Notes under the pieces: generated by a model | What the model was told of the DNA's origin: nothing | The model's database searches: none | What the model saw: the letters and a program-made list of their open reading frames with translations, nothing else | Shown: positions 35,463 through 43,133 of the stretch, piece after piece | Position numbering within the stretch: position 1 is the stretch's first letter | Layout: every line of letters begins with the position of its first letter | Translations under genes and position numbers: made by a program | Assembly (NCBI GenBank): GCA_964498125.1 | Contig: CAZCGE010000072.1 | Coordinates: 1 to 56,513, forward strand | DNA from: CAMDBL01 sp964498125 | Lineage (GTDB): Bacteria; Pseudomonadota; Alphaproteobacteria; Rhizobiales; Hyphomicrobiaceae | Length of the DNA stretch: 56,513 nucleotides | Direction: 5' to 3'

Positions 35463-36167
35463 ATGGGCATTCTGAGAAAGAGCCGCCCTGCCATCGCGCC
35501 GGGCGATCCCAACACGCTCGCCCGCGACGCTGCTAGCGGCGTCGACGGCAACAAGATTGCCGCCATCGTCTCGGCCATCGCGCTCGCCTTCTCCGCCTAC
35601 AGCTTGTGGGATGCCTCGCTCAAGCAGCCCGACCTGCGCGTGTTCGTGCCACCGGTCATCCAGTATTCCTCGCCCTACCAGAACTCGAATTTCGAGATGG
35701 TCGCCATTCCCGTCACGCTGACCAACGAGGGCGCGCGCACCGGTACGGTGCTGTCGATCGAGCTGGCGGTCACCGACCCGCGCACCAGCCAGACCAAGCT
35801 GTTCTATGCCGCCGACTTCGGCCGCTGGACCATGGAGCGCACGCGCAGTGGCGCCTACCAGCCGTTCGCACCGCTGTCGATGGCCGGCCGCTCGAGCCGC
35901 ACCGAGACGATCCTGTTCTACACCCGCGGCGAGGAGCAGAAGCCGGCCCAGCTCATCCGCGAGCCCGGGCCCTACCGCTTTGCGCTAAAGCTCGAGGAGG
36001 CCGAGATCGACGATTTCGGCTGGCTCGATCGGATCTGGCCAGCCAAACCCACGTCGCTGGCCTTCGAGCGCAGCCTGCTCCACTACGACGCCCGCGCCTT
36101 CAACAGCGGCACGCTGCCGATGTACGCGCCCGACTGGAAGTCCACCATGAGCGGCAAGGCGCCGTGA
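35463..36167 (+). CDS. Membrane-anchored protein of unknown function
   Basis: 234 residues from ATG 35463 (GGGGGGACATC upstream). Residues about 31-50 (NKIAAIVSAIALAFSAYSLW) form one membrane helix. The rest is beta-rich (VAIPVTLTNEGARTGTVLSIELAVTDPRTSQTKLFYAADF), like an immunoglobulin-type or other sandwich domain facing the periplasm. I do not recognise the family. It lies between the aldolase fragment and the intact aldolase. Confidence 0.65.
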   Translation: MGILRKSRPAIAPGDPNTLARDAASGVDGNKIAAIVSAIALAFSAYSLWDASLKQPDLRVFVPPVIQYSSPYQNSNFEMVAIPVTLTNEGARTGTVLSIELAVTDPRTSQTKLFYAADFGRWTMERTRSGAYQPFAPLSMAGRSSRTETILFYTRGEEQKPAQLIREPGPYRFALKLEEAEIDDFGWLDRIWPAKPTSLAFERSLLHYDARAFNSGTLPMYAPDWKSTMSGKAP

Positions 36168-36199
36168 GCCGTGTATGCGGAGCCAGAGCTCGGCACGGC

Positions 36200-37006
36200 T
36201 CAGGCCCAATACGGCGGATAGCTCGAGCTCTTGCCTTCGGCCTCGAGTCGACGCAGCATAGCCGGCCATTCCAGCACACCGTAGGGACGGCGCGTGCCCG
36301 GCTGATAGAGATGCGCGGTGTGCGCCAGGACGTTGTCGCCCGGCACCTTCAGCTCGGCGCCGGCAGCCATCACATCGACCTGGGCGCGCGCCGACATCTC
36401 CAGCTGGTACATGGTGTTGAACGCCTGCTCGATGGTCGCGCCGCAGGTCAGCAACCCGTGGTTGCTCAGGATCATGGCATCGTGCGGCCCGAGGTCACGC
36501 ACCAGCCGCTCGCGCTCTTCAAGATCGACGGCCGGGCCTTCATAATCGTGAGTGCCGATGTGCCCGACGAAGCGGATCGAGGTCTGCGTCAGCGGCAGCA
36601 GCCCGCATTTCATCGCCGACAGCGCCATGCCGGCGCGGGTATGGGTGTGCATCACGCAGGCCACCTCCGGCCGCGCCCGGTGGATGCAGCCATGGATGAC
36701 GTAGCCTGAGATGTTGATGTCGTAGTCGGTGTCCGGCTTCAGCAGGATCTTGCCGTCGAGGTCGATCTTGACCAGGCTCGAGGCGGTGATCTCTTTGTAC
36801 AGCAGACCGTAGAGATTGATCAGCAGATGGTCGGCCGTGCCGGGAATACGTGCGGTGATGTGATTGTAGATCAGGTCGGTCATGCCGTAGACGTCGACCA
36901 GCCGGTAGCAGGCCGCCAGCTTGACGCGGGTCTCCCACTCCTCGGCCGATACCTCGTCTTTCAGGCTTTTGAAATTGGTCGCAGTGTTCATGGGGCCAAC
37001 TTTCAT
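36200..37006 (-). CDS. Class II aldolase/adducin family protein
   Basis: 268 residues (or 263 from the ATG at 36991). LAACYRLVDVYGMTDLIYNHITAR, then CVMHTHTRAGMALSAM (zinc ligands HxH) and MILSNHGLLTCGATIEQAF (third His) are complete. Members are fuculose-phosphate aldolase-like or decarboxylase-like. Substrate not readable. Expressed toward the 3' fragment of its former paralogue. Confidence 0.92.
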   Translation of the reverse strand: MKVGPMNTATNFKSLKDEVSAEEWETRVKLAACYRLVDVYGMTDLIYNHITARIPGTADHLLINLYGLLYKEITASSLVKIDLDGKILLKPDTDYDINISGYVIHGCIHRARPEVACVMHTHTRAGMALSAMKCGLLPLTQTSIRFVGHIGTHDYEGPAVDLEERERLVRDLGPHDAMILSNHGLLTCGATIEQAFNTMYQLEMSARAQVDVMAAGAELKVPGDNVLAHTAHLYQPGTRRPYGVLEWPAMLRRLEAEGKSSSYPPYWA

Positions 37007-37179
37007 TGATGTCCGACGGGGGTGACCATGCGCCTTGGCCTAAACGCGGGGCTTCGTTCTGGATTTTGCCGTTGTCGGCGAATCTTAGCCGAAGCAGTTG
37101 CTGGAAGCGAGTGGCTGGAAGCGCGGGCACCGCTGATCGTTGTGCGCGGGACCGCCATTATTGAGCGGTCAAGGCCGGC

Positions 37180-37212
37180 TTGCTTATTTAATGTATAATA
37201 TGTATTATACAT
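37180..37212 (+). promoter_or_regulatory. Promoter with embedded 22-bp palindromic operator of the Phd/PemK pair
   Basis: TTGCTT (37180-37185), 17 bases, TATTAT (37203-37208) makes a good sigma-70-type promoter. The -10 lies inside a perfect palindrome: ATGTATAAT (37191-37199), four-base centre, ATTATACAT (37204-37212). Phd-type antitoxins bind such palindromes to repress their own operon. The region is far more AT-rich than its surroundings. Confidence 0.75.
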
Positions 37213-37237
37213 GTAATGCACATATTCGAGGTACCCC

Positions 37238-37513
37238 ATGCCCCAGAACACCAAGGTCTCGACAGCTGATTTGATGCGCAACTTCGGTCCGCTCGCGGAC
37301 AAGGCCCTGACCGAACCGCTGACCATCACCAAGAACGGCCGTGATCGCCTTGTTCTGCTGTCGGCCGATGAGTACGCGCGTTTGAAGCGACGCGACCGCG
37401 ACGTGATCCGCCCCGGCGAGTTGACTGCCGAGGAACGGATCGCCATCGCCGCCGCCGCGGTGCCAGCCGAGCATGCGGCCCTTGATGACGAGTTGAAAGA
37501 TTGGACGCCGTGA
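37238..37513 (+). CDS. Phd/YefM-family antitoxin
   Basis: 91 residues; GAGG precedes the ATG. STADLMRNFGPLADKALTEPLTITKNGRDRLVLLSADEYARLK is the Phd DNA-binding fold. The acidic, Ala-rich C-terminus (ELTAEERIAIAAAAVPAEHAAL) is the toxin-neutralising tail. Its stop overlaps the next start (GTGA), so toxin translation is coupled. Confidence 0.9.
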   Translation: MPQNTKVSTADLMRNFGPLADKALTEPLTITKNGRDRLVLLSADEYARLKRRDRDVIRPGELTAEERIAIAAAAVPAEHAALDDELKDWTP

Positions 37514-37947
37514 CCGTGGCCCTGCCACAGTCCGGCGAAGTCATCAGCTATTCCTATCTCTGGCATGCTGAGCATGAGAATGGGCAGGAGGAAGGTCTGA
37601 AGGATCGACCATGCGCCGTTGTCACGTGTCTCCTGACGCAAAGCGGCGATACGCGGCTGATCGTCCTCCCCATCACACATACGCCACCGCATCAAAGCGC
37701 CAATGCAGTCGAAATTCCGGCGAATACAAAGCGAAGGCTCGGGCTCGACGACGCACGGTCGTGGATTGTGCTCGACGAGGCCAACCGGTTCAGTTGGCCG
37801 GGGCCGGACATTCGACCCTTCAGCACACCCACGGGGCGCACGATTTCCTACGGCTTTCTGCCGCCCGGCCTATTCAGTATCGTCCGGGACCGGTTCCTCG
37901 CACTTGATGCCGCCGCGCTGACGAGGCACGTGACGCGAACGGAATAA
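37510..37947 (+). CDS. PemK/MazF-like putative toxin
   Basis: 145 residues from the GTG at 37510. GEVISYSYLWHAEHENGQEEGLKDRPCAVV carries the KxRP(C/A) strand of MazF/PemK-fold ribonucleases; LIVLPITHTPPHQSANAVEIP and LDDARSWIVLDEANRFSWPG follow the same fold. The pairing with a Phd antitoxin supports a toxin role. It would cut mRNA if active; activity not shown. Confidence 0.8.
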   Translation: MTVALPQSGEVISYSYLWHAEHENGQEEGLKDRPCAVVTCLLTQSGDTRLIVLPITHTPPHQSANAVEIPANTKRRLGLDDARSWIVLDEANRFSWPGPDIRPFSTPTGRTISYGFLPPGLFSIVRDRFLALDAAALTRHVTRTE

Positions 37948-38120
37948 GTCGGATTGAAAGCGCCGCTATTCTGTCCTCTCCCCCACGTGGTAAGGGTGCC
38001 CAGTTGTCACGGCCCTGGAGTACACTTTTCGCGACTGCTGTGGTACCAACTATAGCAGACTGGGAGTTCGTCGCCCGCGCGCGCGACGCCGGCCAGGATA
38101 GCCATCCGGAGGATGCGAGC

Positions 38121-39086
38121 ATGTCGAGACTAGGCAACATCGTACTCGGAGCCGCAGTTCTGCTTGCCATGACGGCTGCCGCTGCGGCCCAAGACTACCC
38201 AACCAAGCCAATACGCCTGATCGTGCCGTTCGCGCCGGGCGGCAGCACCGACCTGGTCGCGCGCGTCATCGCCAACGGGCTCTCCGAGAAGCTCGGCAAG
38301 CAAGTCGTCGTCGACAACCGCCCCGGCGCCGGCGGCATCATGGGGACGGAGATGGTGGTCAACGCCCTCCCCGATGGCCACACGCTGCTACTGGTGTCGA
38401 TGGCGCACGCCATCAACCCGCACTTGCACAAGCTCAGCCACGATCCGATCAAGGCCTTCGCGCCGATCACGATCTTCGGCAAGGGCGCCAGCGTGCTGTG
38501 CGTGCATCCCTCGGTCCCCGCCAACACGGTCCAGGAGTTGATCGCACTGGCCAGAAGCAAGCCGGGACAGTTGAACATCGGGCATGCCGGCGCCGGCAGC
38601 TTCATGCATCTCAGCACTGCCTTGCTGGTGCAGTTGGCCGGCATCGATGTCGTGCAGATTCCGTTCAAGGGCGGCGGTCCGGTCGTCATCGACGTGATGG
38701 GCGGTCATACCCAGATCATGCTCGGCTCGCTGGTCTCGACGATGCCGCATATCCGCTCGGGCAAGCTCAAGGCGCTGGGCGTCAGCGACAGCAAGCGATC
38801 CGCCCTGCTGCCCGACTTGCCGACCATCTCGGAAGCCGGCATACCGGGCTATGAAGCGGCCAACTGGTGGGGCGCCGCGGCACCCGCCGGCACACCACAG
38901 CCGATCATCGCCCGCCTGCACAAGGAGATCACCACGGTTCTGGACTCCGACGCCGTGCGCAAACAGTTCGCCGCCGACGGCAACGAGCTGATGGGGATGA
39001 GCACGGCCGAGTTCGCCCGTTTCATGGAGACCGAGCTGGAGAAATGGGGCCGGGTGATCAAGGCGGCGAATATCAAGGCGGAGTAG
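38121..39086 (+). CDS. Bug-type substrate-binding protein
   Basis: 321 residues from ATG 38121 (GGAGG 9 bases upstream). Signal peptide ends near AAAAAQ. QDYPTKPIRLIVPFAPGGSTDLVAR is the Bug signature; GAGSFMHLSTALL and IPFKGGGPVVIDVMGG line the pocket. It is a paralogue of the receptor at 39955: both begin MSRLG, share long blocks and end ANIKAE. A HigBA pair on the opposite strand lies between them. Confidence 0.93.
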   Translation: MSRLGNIVLGAAVLLAMTAAAAAQDYPTKPIRLIVPFAPGGSTDLVARVIANGLSEKLGKQVVVDNRPGAGGIMGTEMVVNALPDGHTLLLVSMAHAINPHLHKLSHDPIKAFAPITIFGKGASVLCVHPSVPANTVQELIALARSKPGQLNIGHAGAGSFMHLSTALLVQLAGIDVVQIPFKGGGPVVIDVMGGHTQIMLGSLVSTMPHIRSGKLKALGVSDSKRSALLPDLPTISEAGIPGYEAANWWGAAAPAGTPQPIIARLHKEITTVLDSDAVRKQFAADGNELMGMSTAEFARFMETELEKWGRVIKAANIKAE

Positions 39087-39798
39087 GTCGCCCAATGGCC
39101 AACCCTACGCCGCCTCGCCCTTCCGCGATGGCTGGATCAGCACCTCGGCCGGAATGCCGAGCTTCGCGTGCAGCCGCCGGATCATGGCGATCGACAGCCC
39201 GCGCTTGCGTGCCATCACCTCGGCGATCCGCGTGCGCGTGCCGATCATCGCCTCCAGATCCTTGCGGGTCAGTCCCTGCTGCTCCATCCGGAACTTGATC
39301 GCCTCGATCGGGTCCGGCGGGTCCATGGGGTACTGCCGCTCCTCGTAGGCCTCGATCAGGGTCGCGAGCACGTCGAGCCGGTCGCCGCGCGGCGTGCCCG
39401 ACTTGGCGCCCCACAGCCGCTCGACCTCGGCCAACGCGGCCTCGTAGTCCGCTTCCGTGCGGATCGGCTTGATTACAGTCGCCATATTCCACCGTCCTGA
39501 CGTCGATCCGGTCATAGTCCGCGTGGGTGCCGATCCATTTGATGAAGACGATCGCCTTCTCGAAATCGACGGCCACGACCAGCCGGTAGCTGTTGCCCTT
39601 GATGTTGAACACGATGCGGTCGGCCGAGATAATGCTGGCGGTCGCGTAGAGCCGCTTTACGTCGGCCGTGCTCGACCACTCGGCCTTCTTCACTTCGCTG
39701 TACCAGGCGTCGACGGCAGCCTTGAGTGCCGGCCGATCCCGGTGCCCGGACCGCGCGTCGGCGAACGACTTCAGCGTGCGCCGGGCGATGATCCGCAT
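39073..39798 (-). CDS. higB: HigB-type toxin with lost stop codon (reads through higA)
   Basis: Residues 1-103 are a complete HigB/RelE-family mRNA interferase: MRIIARRTLKSFADARSGHRD, then ADRIVFNIKGNSYRLVVAVDFEKAIVFIKWIGTHADYDRID. Relatives end right after this. Here codon 104 is GAA (complement of 39487-39489); TAA would end the protein one base before the higA ATG at 39485. Instead the frame runs through higA in another phase to a stop at 39073, adding about 138 residues of Arg/Gly-rich, non-family sequence. Toxin activity may be altered or lost; a base error is also possible. Confidence 0.8.
   Translation of the reverse strand: MRIIARRTLKSFADARSGHRDRPALKAAVDAWYSEVKKAEWSSTADVKRLYATASIISADRIVFNIKGNSYRLVVAVDFEKAIVFIKWIGTHADYDRIDVRTVEYGDCNQADPHGSGLRGRVGRGRAAVGRQVGHAARRPARRARDPDRGLRGAAVPHGPAGPDRGDQVPDGAAGTDPQGSGGDDRHAHADRRGDGTQARAVDRHDPAAAREARHSGRGADPAIAEGRGGVGLAIGRPTPP
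39105..39485 (-). CDS. higA: HigA-type antitoxin
   Basis: 126 residues from the ATG at 39485. IKPIRTEADYEAALAEVERLWGA is the HigA N-terminal helix; IKFRMEQQGLTRKDLEAMIGTRTRIAEVMARKRGLS is the XRE helix-turn-helix that represses the operon. It is the second gene of a higBA pair, toxin first, the usual order. It is fully intact, but a ribosome translating the extended HigB would cross it in another frame. Confidence 0.92.
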   Translation of the reverse strand: MATVIKPIRTEADYEAALAEVERLWGAKSGTPRGDRLDVLATLIEAYEERQYPMDPPDPIEAIKFRMEQQGLTRKDLEAMIGTRTRIAEVMARKRGLSIAMIRRLHAKLGIPAEVLIQPSRKGEAA

Positions 39799-39954
39799 GG
39801 GCGAAGCATATCATGTGCCCGTTTTGGGCGCAACATGGTCACCACCATCTGCCACCTAGTTATCTTGGCGCGACTGGGATGATGCCCTACACTGCCCTCA
39901 CACACCCTCCGGCGCGCAAGACGCCGGCAGTGTATCCACCGGGAGGACGACAGC

Positions 39955-40923
39955 ATGTCGAGACTTGGCCGCATCGGGCTCACGGCCGCCGCCGCGTTGC
40001 TGGCGCTGGCCAGCGTGGCGCAAGCGCAGGACTATCCGACCAAGCCGGTGCGGCTGATCATTCCGTTCCCGCCGGGCGGCAGCAACGACGTGGTCGGGCG
40101 CATGATCGCGACCGGCCTCGGCGACAAGCTCGGCAAGCAGGTGATCGTCGACAACCGCGGCGGCGCCGGCGGCGTCATCGGCACGGAACTCGCCTCCAAT
40201 GCCGCGCCCGATGGCTATACCCTGCTCGTCATCTCGATTGCGCACGCGGTCAACCCCTGGCTCTACAAGCTCAAGTACGATCCGGTGAAATCATTCACGC
40301 CGGTGGCGTTGATGGGCAGCGGACCCAACGTGCTGGCGGTCAACCCGGCGCTGCCCGTCAACTCTGTCCAGGAGCTGATCGACTACGCCAAGAAAAACCC
40401 CGGCAAGCTCAACGTCGCGCACGCCGGCATCGGCAGCTTCCAGCATCTGGGCTCGTCGCTGTTCCTGGTGATGACCAAGCTCGACATGGTGCTGGTGCCG
40501 TTCAAGGGCGGCGGTCCGGCGATGATCGACGTGGTCGCCGGCCACAGCCAGTTGACACTGGGGTCGCTGGTGCAGACCACCGGCCATATCAAGTCGGGCA
40601 AGCTGAAGGCGCTCGGCGTCGGCGGCACCAAGCGCGTCGCCATCCTGCCCGACCTGCCGACCATCGCCGAGGCCGGCGTGCCAGGCTACGATGCCACCAA
40701 CTGGTGGGGCGTGGTGGCGCCGGCGGGAACGCCGCCGGCCATCGTCGCAAAATTGCATGCGGCACTGGCCGCGGTGCAGAATTCGCCCGATGTGCAGAAG
40801 CAGTTCACCATGGAGGGCGCCGAAGTGGTGCAGATGAGCACGGCCCAGTTCGGCCAGCACATCGAGACCGAGCTGGCGAAGTGGCAGAAGGTCGTCAAGG
40901 AAGCCAACATCAAGGCCGAGTAG
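39955..40923 (+). CDS. Bug-type substrate-binding protein (first gene of the TctABC set)
   Basis: 322 residues; GGGAGGACGACAGC precedes the ATG. Signal peptide MSRLGRIGLTAAAALLALAS with cleavage after AQA. VRLIIPFPPGGSNDVVGRM and GAGGVIGTELASNAAPDGYTL are canonical. It is 29 bases upstream of tctB and is the likely partner receptor of TctAB. Paralogue of the protein at 38121. Confidence 0.94.
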   Translation: MSRLGRIGLTAAAALLALASVAQAQDYPTKPVRLIIPFPPGGSNDVVGRMIATGLGDKLGKQVIVDNRGGAGGVIGTELASNAAPDGYTLLVISIAHAVNPWLYKLKYDPVKSFTPVALMGSGPNVLAVNPALPVNSVQELIDYAKKNPGKLNVAHAGIGSFQHLGSSLFLVMTKLDMVLVPFKGGGPAMIDVVAGHSQLTLGSLVQTTGHIKSGKLKALGVGGTKRVAILPDLPTIAEAGVPGYDATNWWGVVAPAGTPPAIVAKLHAALAAVQNSPDVQKQFTMEGAEVVQMSTAQFGQHIETELAKWQKVVKEANIKAE

Positions 40924-40952
40924 GCATCGCAATCGCCTGCGGCCAGGGGGGA

Positions 40953-41420
40953 GTGCATCCGCTGAAATTCGATATCCGCAATCAGGATTTCTGGGCCGCG
41001 CTGATGCTGATCGGCATTGGCGCCGGGGCGGCGGTGGTGGCGCGCAACTACCCGATGGGCACCACATTGCGCATGGGCGCGGGTTATTTCCCGACCATGC
41101 TCGGCTGGCTCTTGGTGGTGTTTGGCTGTTGCCTGTTGTTCAAGAGCCGTCGCAGCAGCGCCAGGATCGCGCCAAGCTGGTCGCCACGCGCCTTCATCGT
41201 TCTGCCGCTGGCGCTGGCGCTGTTCGGTTTGCTGCTCGACCGCGTCGGCTTCGTGCCGGCGCTGGTCGCCCTGATCGTCGGCGCCGCCGCCGCCGGCAAC
41301 GAGTTCAGGATTGTCGAGGTGCTGGCTCTTGCCGCCGCCCTGACGGTCAGCGCGGTGGTCGTCTTCATCTGGGGGCTTGGTCTGCCCTATTCCCTGTTCA
41401 TCGGTCTACCGGGGCTTTAG
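40953..41420 (+). CDS. TctB-type small permease subunit
   Basis: 155 residues from a GTG at 40953; the GGGGGG site is close (1-2 bases), so a later start is possible. Four membrane segments (WAALMLIGIGAGAAVV; MLGWLLVVFGCCLLF; RAFIVLPLALALFGLLL; LALAAALTVSAVVVF) and GAGYFPTMLGWLL match TctB. It forms the membrane complex with TctA. Confidence 0.88.
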   Translation: MHPLKFDIRNQDFWAALMLIGIGAGAAVVARNYPMGTTLRMGAGYFPTMLGWLLVVFGCCLLFKSRRSSARIAPSWSPRAFIVLPLALALFGLLLDRVGFVPALVALIVGAAAAGNEFRIVEVLALAAALTVSAVVVFIWGLGLPYSLFIGLPGL

Positions 41421-41432
41421 AGCGCGAGCGCC

Positions 41433-42932
41433 ATGGATCTGTTCTCCAACCTCATTCTCGGATTCAGCGTCGCGCTGTCGCTGCAAAACCTGATGTACTG
41501 TTTCATCGGCGTCCTCGTCGGCACGCTGATCGGTGTGCTACCCGGCATCGGGCCGCTGGCGACGATCTCCATGCTGCTGCCGATCACGTTCGGCGTGCCG
41601 CCGGTGGCCGCCTTGATCATGCTGGCGGGCATCTACTACGGCGCCCAGTACGGCGGCTCGACCACCGCCATCCTGGTCAACCTGCCCGGCGAGACCTCCA
41701 GCGTCGTCACCTGCATCGACGGCTATCAGATGGCCCGCCAGGGCCGGGCTGGTCCCGCGCTCGCCATTGCCGCGATCAGCTCGTTCATCGCCGGCACGTT
41801 CGGCACGCTGCTGATCGCGGTGGCCGGCCCGCCACTCGCCGAGTTCGCCTTGAAGTTCGGCGCACCCGAGTATTTCGCCATGATGCTGATGGGGCTCGTC
41901 GCCGCGGCGGCGCTGGCGGAAGGCGACATCATCAAGTCGCTGTCGATGGTGATCGTCGGGCTGCTGCTCGGCATCGTCGGCACCGATGTCAATACCGGCA
42001 TCCCGCGGTTCTCCTTCGAGATCCCCGAGCTGACCGACGGCATCGGTTTCGTCATCGTCGCGGTCGGCGTGTTCGCCATCGGCGAGATCATCATGAACCT
42101 CGGCGATCCCGAGGAACGCATCGTTTTCACCTCGAACATCGGCAGCCTGATGCCGACGCCAGACGATCTGCGCCAATCGACCGGGCCGATCGCGCGCGGC
42201 ACCCTGCTCGGCTCGTTTTTCGGCATGCTGCCCGGCACCGGGCCGGCGATCGCGTCATTTGGCTCCTACATGCTGGAGAAGAAGATCGCGCGCGATCCTT
42301 CCCGCTTCGGCCATGGCGCCATCGAGGGCGTGGCCGGACCGGAGGCCGCCAACAATGCCGACGCGCAGTGCAAGTTCATTCCCATGCTGACGCTGGGACT
42401 GCCGGCCAGCGGCGTCATGGCGCTGATGCTCGGGGCCATGACCATCCAGGGCATCCAGCCGGGCCCCGACGTCATGAACCAGCGGCCCGACCTGTTCTGG
42501 GGGCTGATCGCCAGCATGTGGATCGGCAATCTGATGCTGGTGGTGCTGAACCTGCCGCTGGTCGGGCTGTGGGTGAAGGTGCTGCAGGTGCCCTACCGGA
42601 TGCTGTTCCCGGCCATCATGGCCTTCTCGGCCATCGGTATTTTCAGTCTCTCCAACAGCCCGTTCGAGATCTACTTGACGGCGCTGTTCGGTATGCTGGG
42701 CTTCATTTGGATGAAGCTCGGCTTCAATCTGGCGCCGATGCTGCTCGGTTTCGTCCTCGGGCCGATGCTGGAAGAGAACCTGCGTCGCGCCATGCTGATG
42801 TCGCGGGCCGATCCGACGGTGTTCGTCACCCGCCCCATCAGCCTCGTCTTCATCGTCGCCACCCTGCTGATCCTTCTCGTCGTGCTGCTGCCCGCGTTCA
42901 GGAACCAGCGGGACAAACTGACTGGCCCGTAG
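41433..42932 (+). CDS. TctA-type large permease subunit
   Basis: 499 residues, 12 bases after tctB. GVLPGIGPLATISMLLPIT, YYGAQYGGSTTAILVNLPGE, GMLPGTGPAIASFGSYMLEKK and GVAGPEAANNADAQC are TctA signatures, with about 11 membrane segments. It moves carboxylates bound by the periplasmic receptor, using the ion gradient. Confidence 0.96.
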   Translation: MDLFSNLILGFSVALSLQNLMYCFIGVLVGTLIGVLPGIGPLATISMLLPITFGVPPVAALIMLAGIYYGAQYGGSTTAILVNLPGETSSVVTCIDGYQMARQGRAGPALAIAAISSFIAGTFGTLLIAVAGPPLAEFALKFGAPEYFAMMLMGLVAAAALAEGDIIKSLSMVIVGLLLGIVGTDVNTGIPRFSFEIPELTDGIGFVIVAVGVFAIGEIIMNLGDPEERIVFTSNIGSLMPTPDDLRQSTGPIARGTLLGSFFGMLPGTGPAIASFGSYMLEKKIARDPSRFGHGAIEGVAGPEAANNADAQCKFIPMLTLGLPASGVMALMLGAMTIQGIQPGPDVMNQRPDLFWGLIASMWIGNLMLVVLNLPLVGLWVKVLQVPYRMLFPAIMAFSAIGIFSLSNSPFEIYLTALFGMLGFIWMKLGFNLAPMLLGFVLGPMLEENLRRAMLMSRADPTVFVTRPISLVFIVATLLILLVVLLPAFRNQRDKLTGP

Positions 42933-42940
42933 ATTCGGAG

Positions 42941-43068
42941 GGGGTCAGACCCTGCGGGGCCTGACCCCTTTGATGCACTGACCCCTTTGATGCACAGCCT
43001 ATTGTCGCGAAGGCGAGGACGACGGCCTGCGCAGAGCCTGGGGTCAGACCCACAGGGTCTGACCCCAG
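42941..43068. repeat. Cluster of GGGGTCAGACCC palindromes and a 17-bp tandem duplication
   Basis: Hairpin 1: GGGGTCAG (42941-42948) with CTGACCCC (42961-42968). A 17-bp unit, CTGACCCCTTTGATGCA, is repeated exactly at 42961-42977 and 42978-42994. Hairpin 2: CTGGGGTCAGACCC (43038-43051), ACA loop, GGGTCTGACCCCAG (43055-43068), perfect 14-bp arms. It separates tctA from the third Bug receptor. Motifs of this kind are common intergenic repeats in proteobacteria; here it could end the tct transcript. Confidence 0.8.
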
Positions 43069-43133
43069 CGCAACCGATTGACCAGATGGCGATGGGCTGC
43101 CTACCATGGCGCATTCACCATGAGGAGGACGCG

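Noticed and set aside
41129..42964. 611-codon plus-strand frame overlapping tctB and tctA
   Set aside because: It is a shifted shadow of tctA with Arg/His-rich, non-family sequence; tctA itself is canonical.
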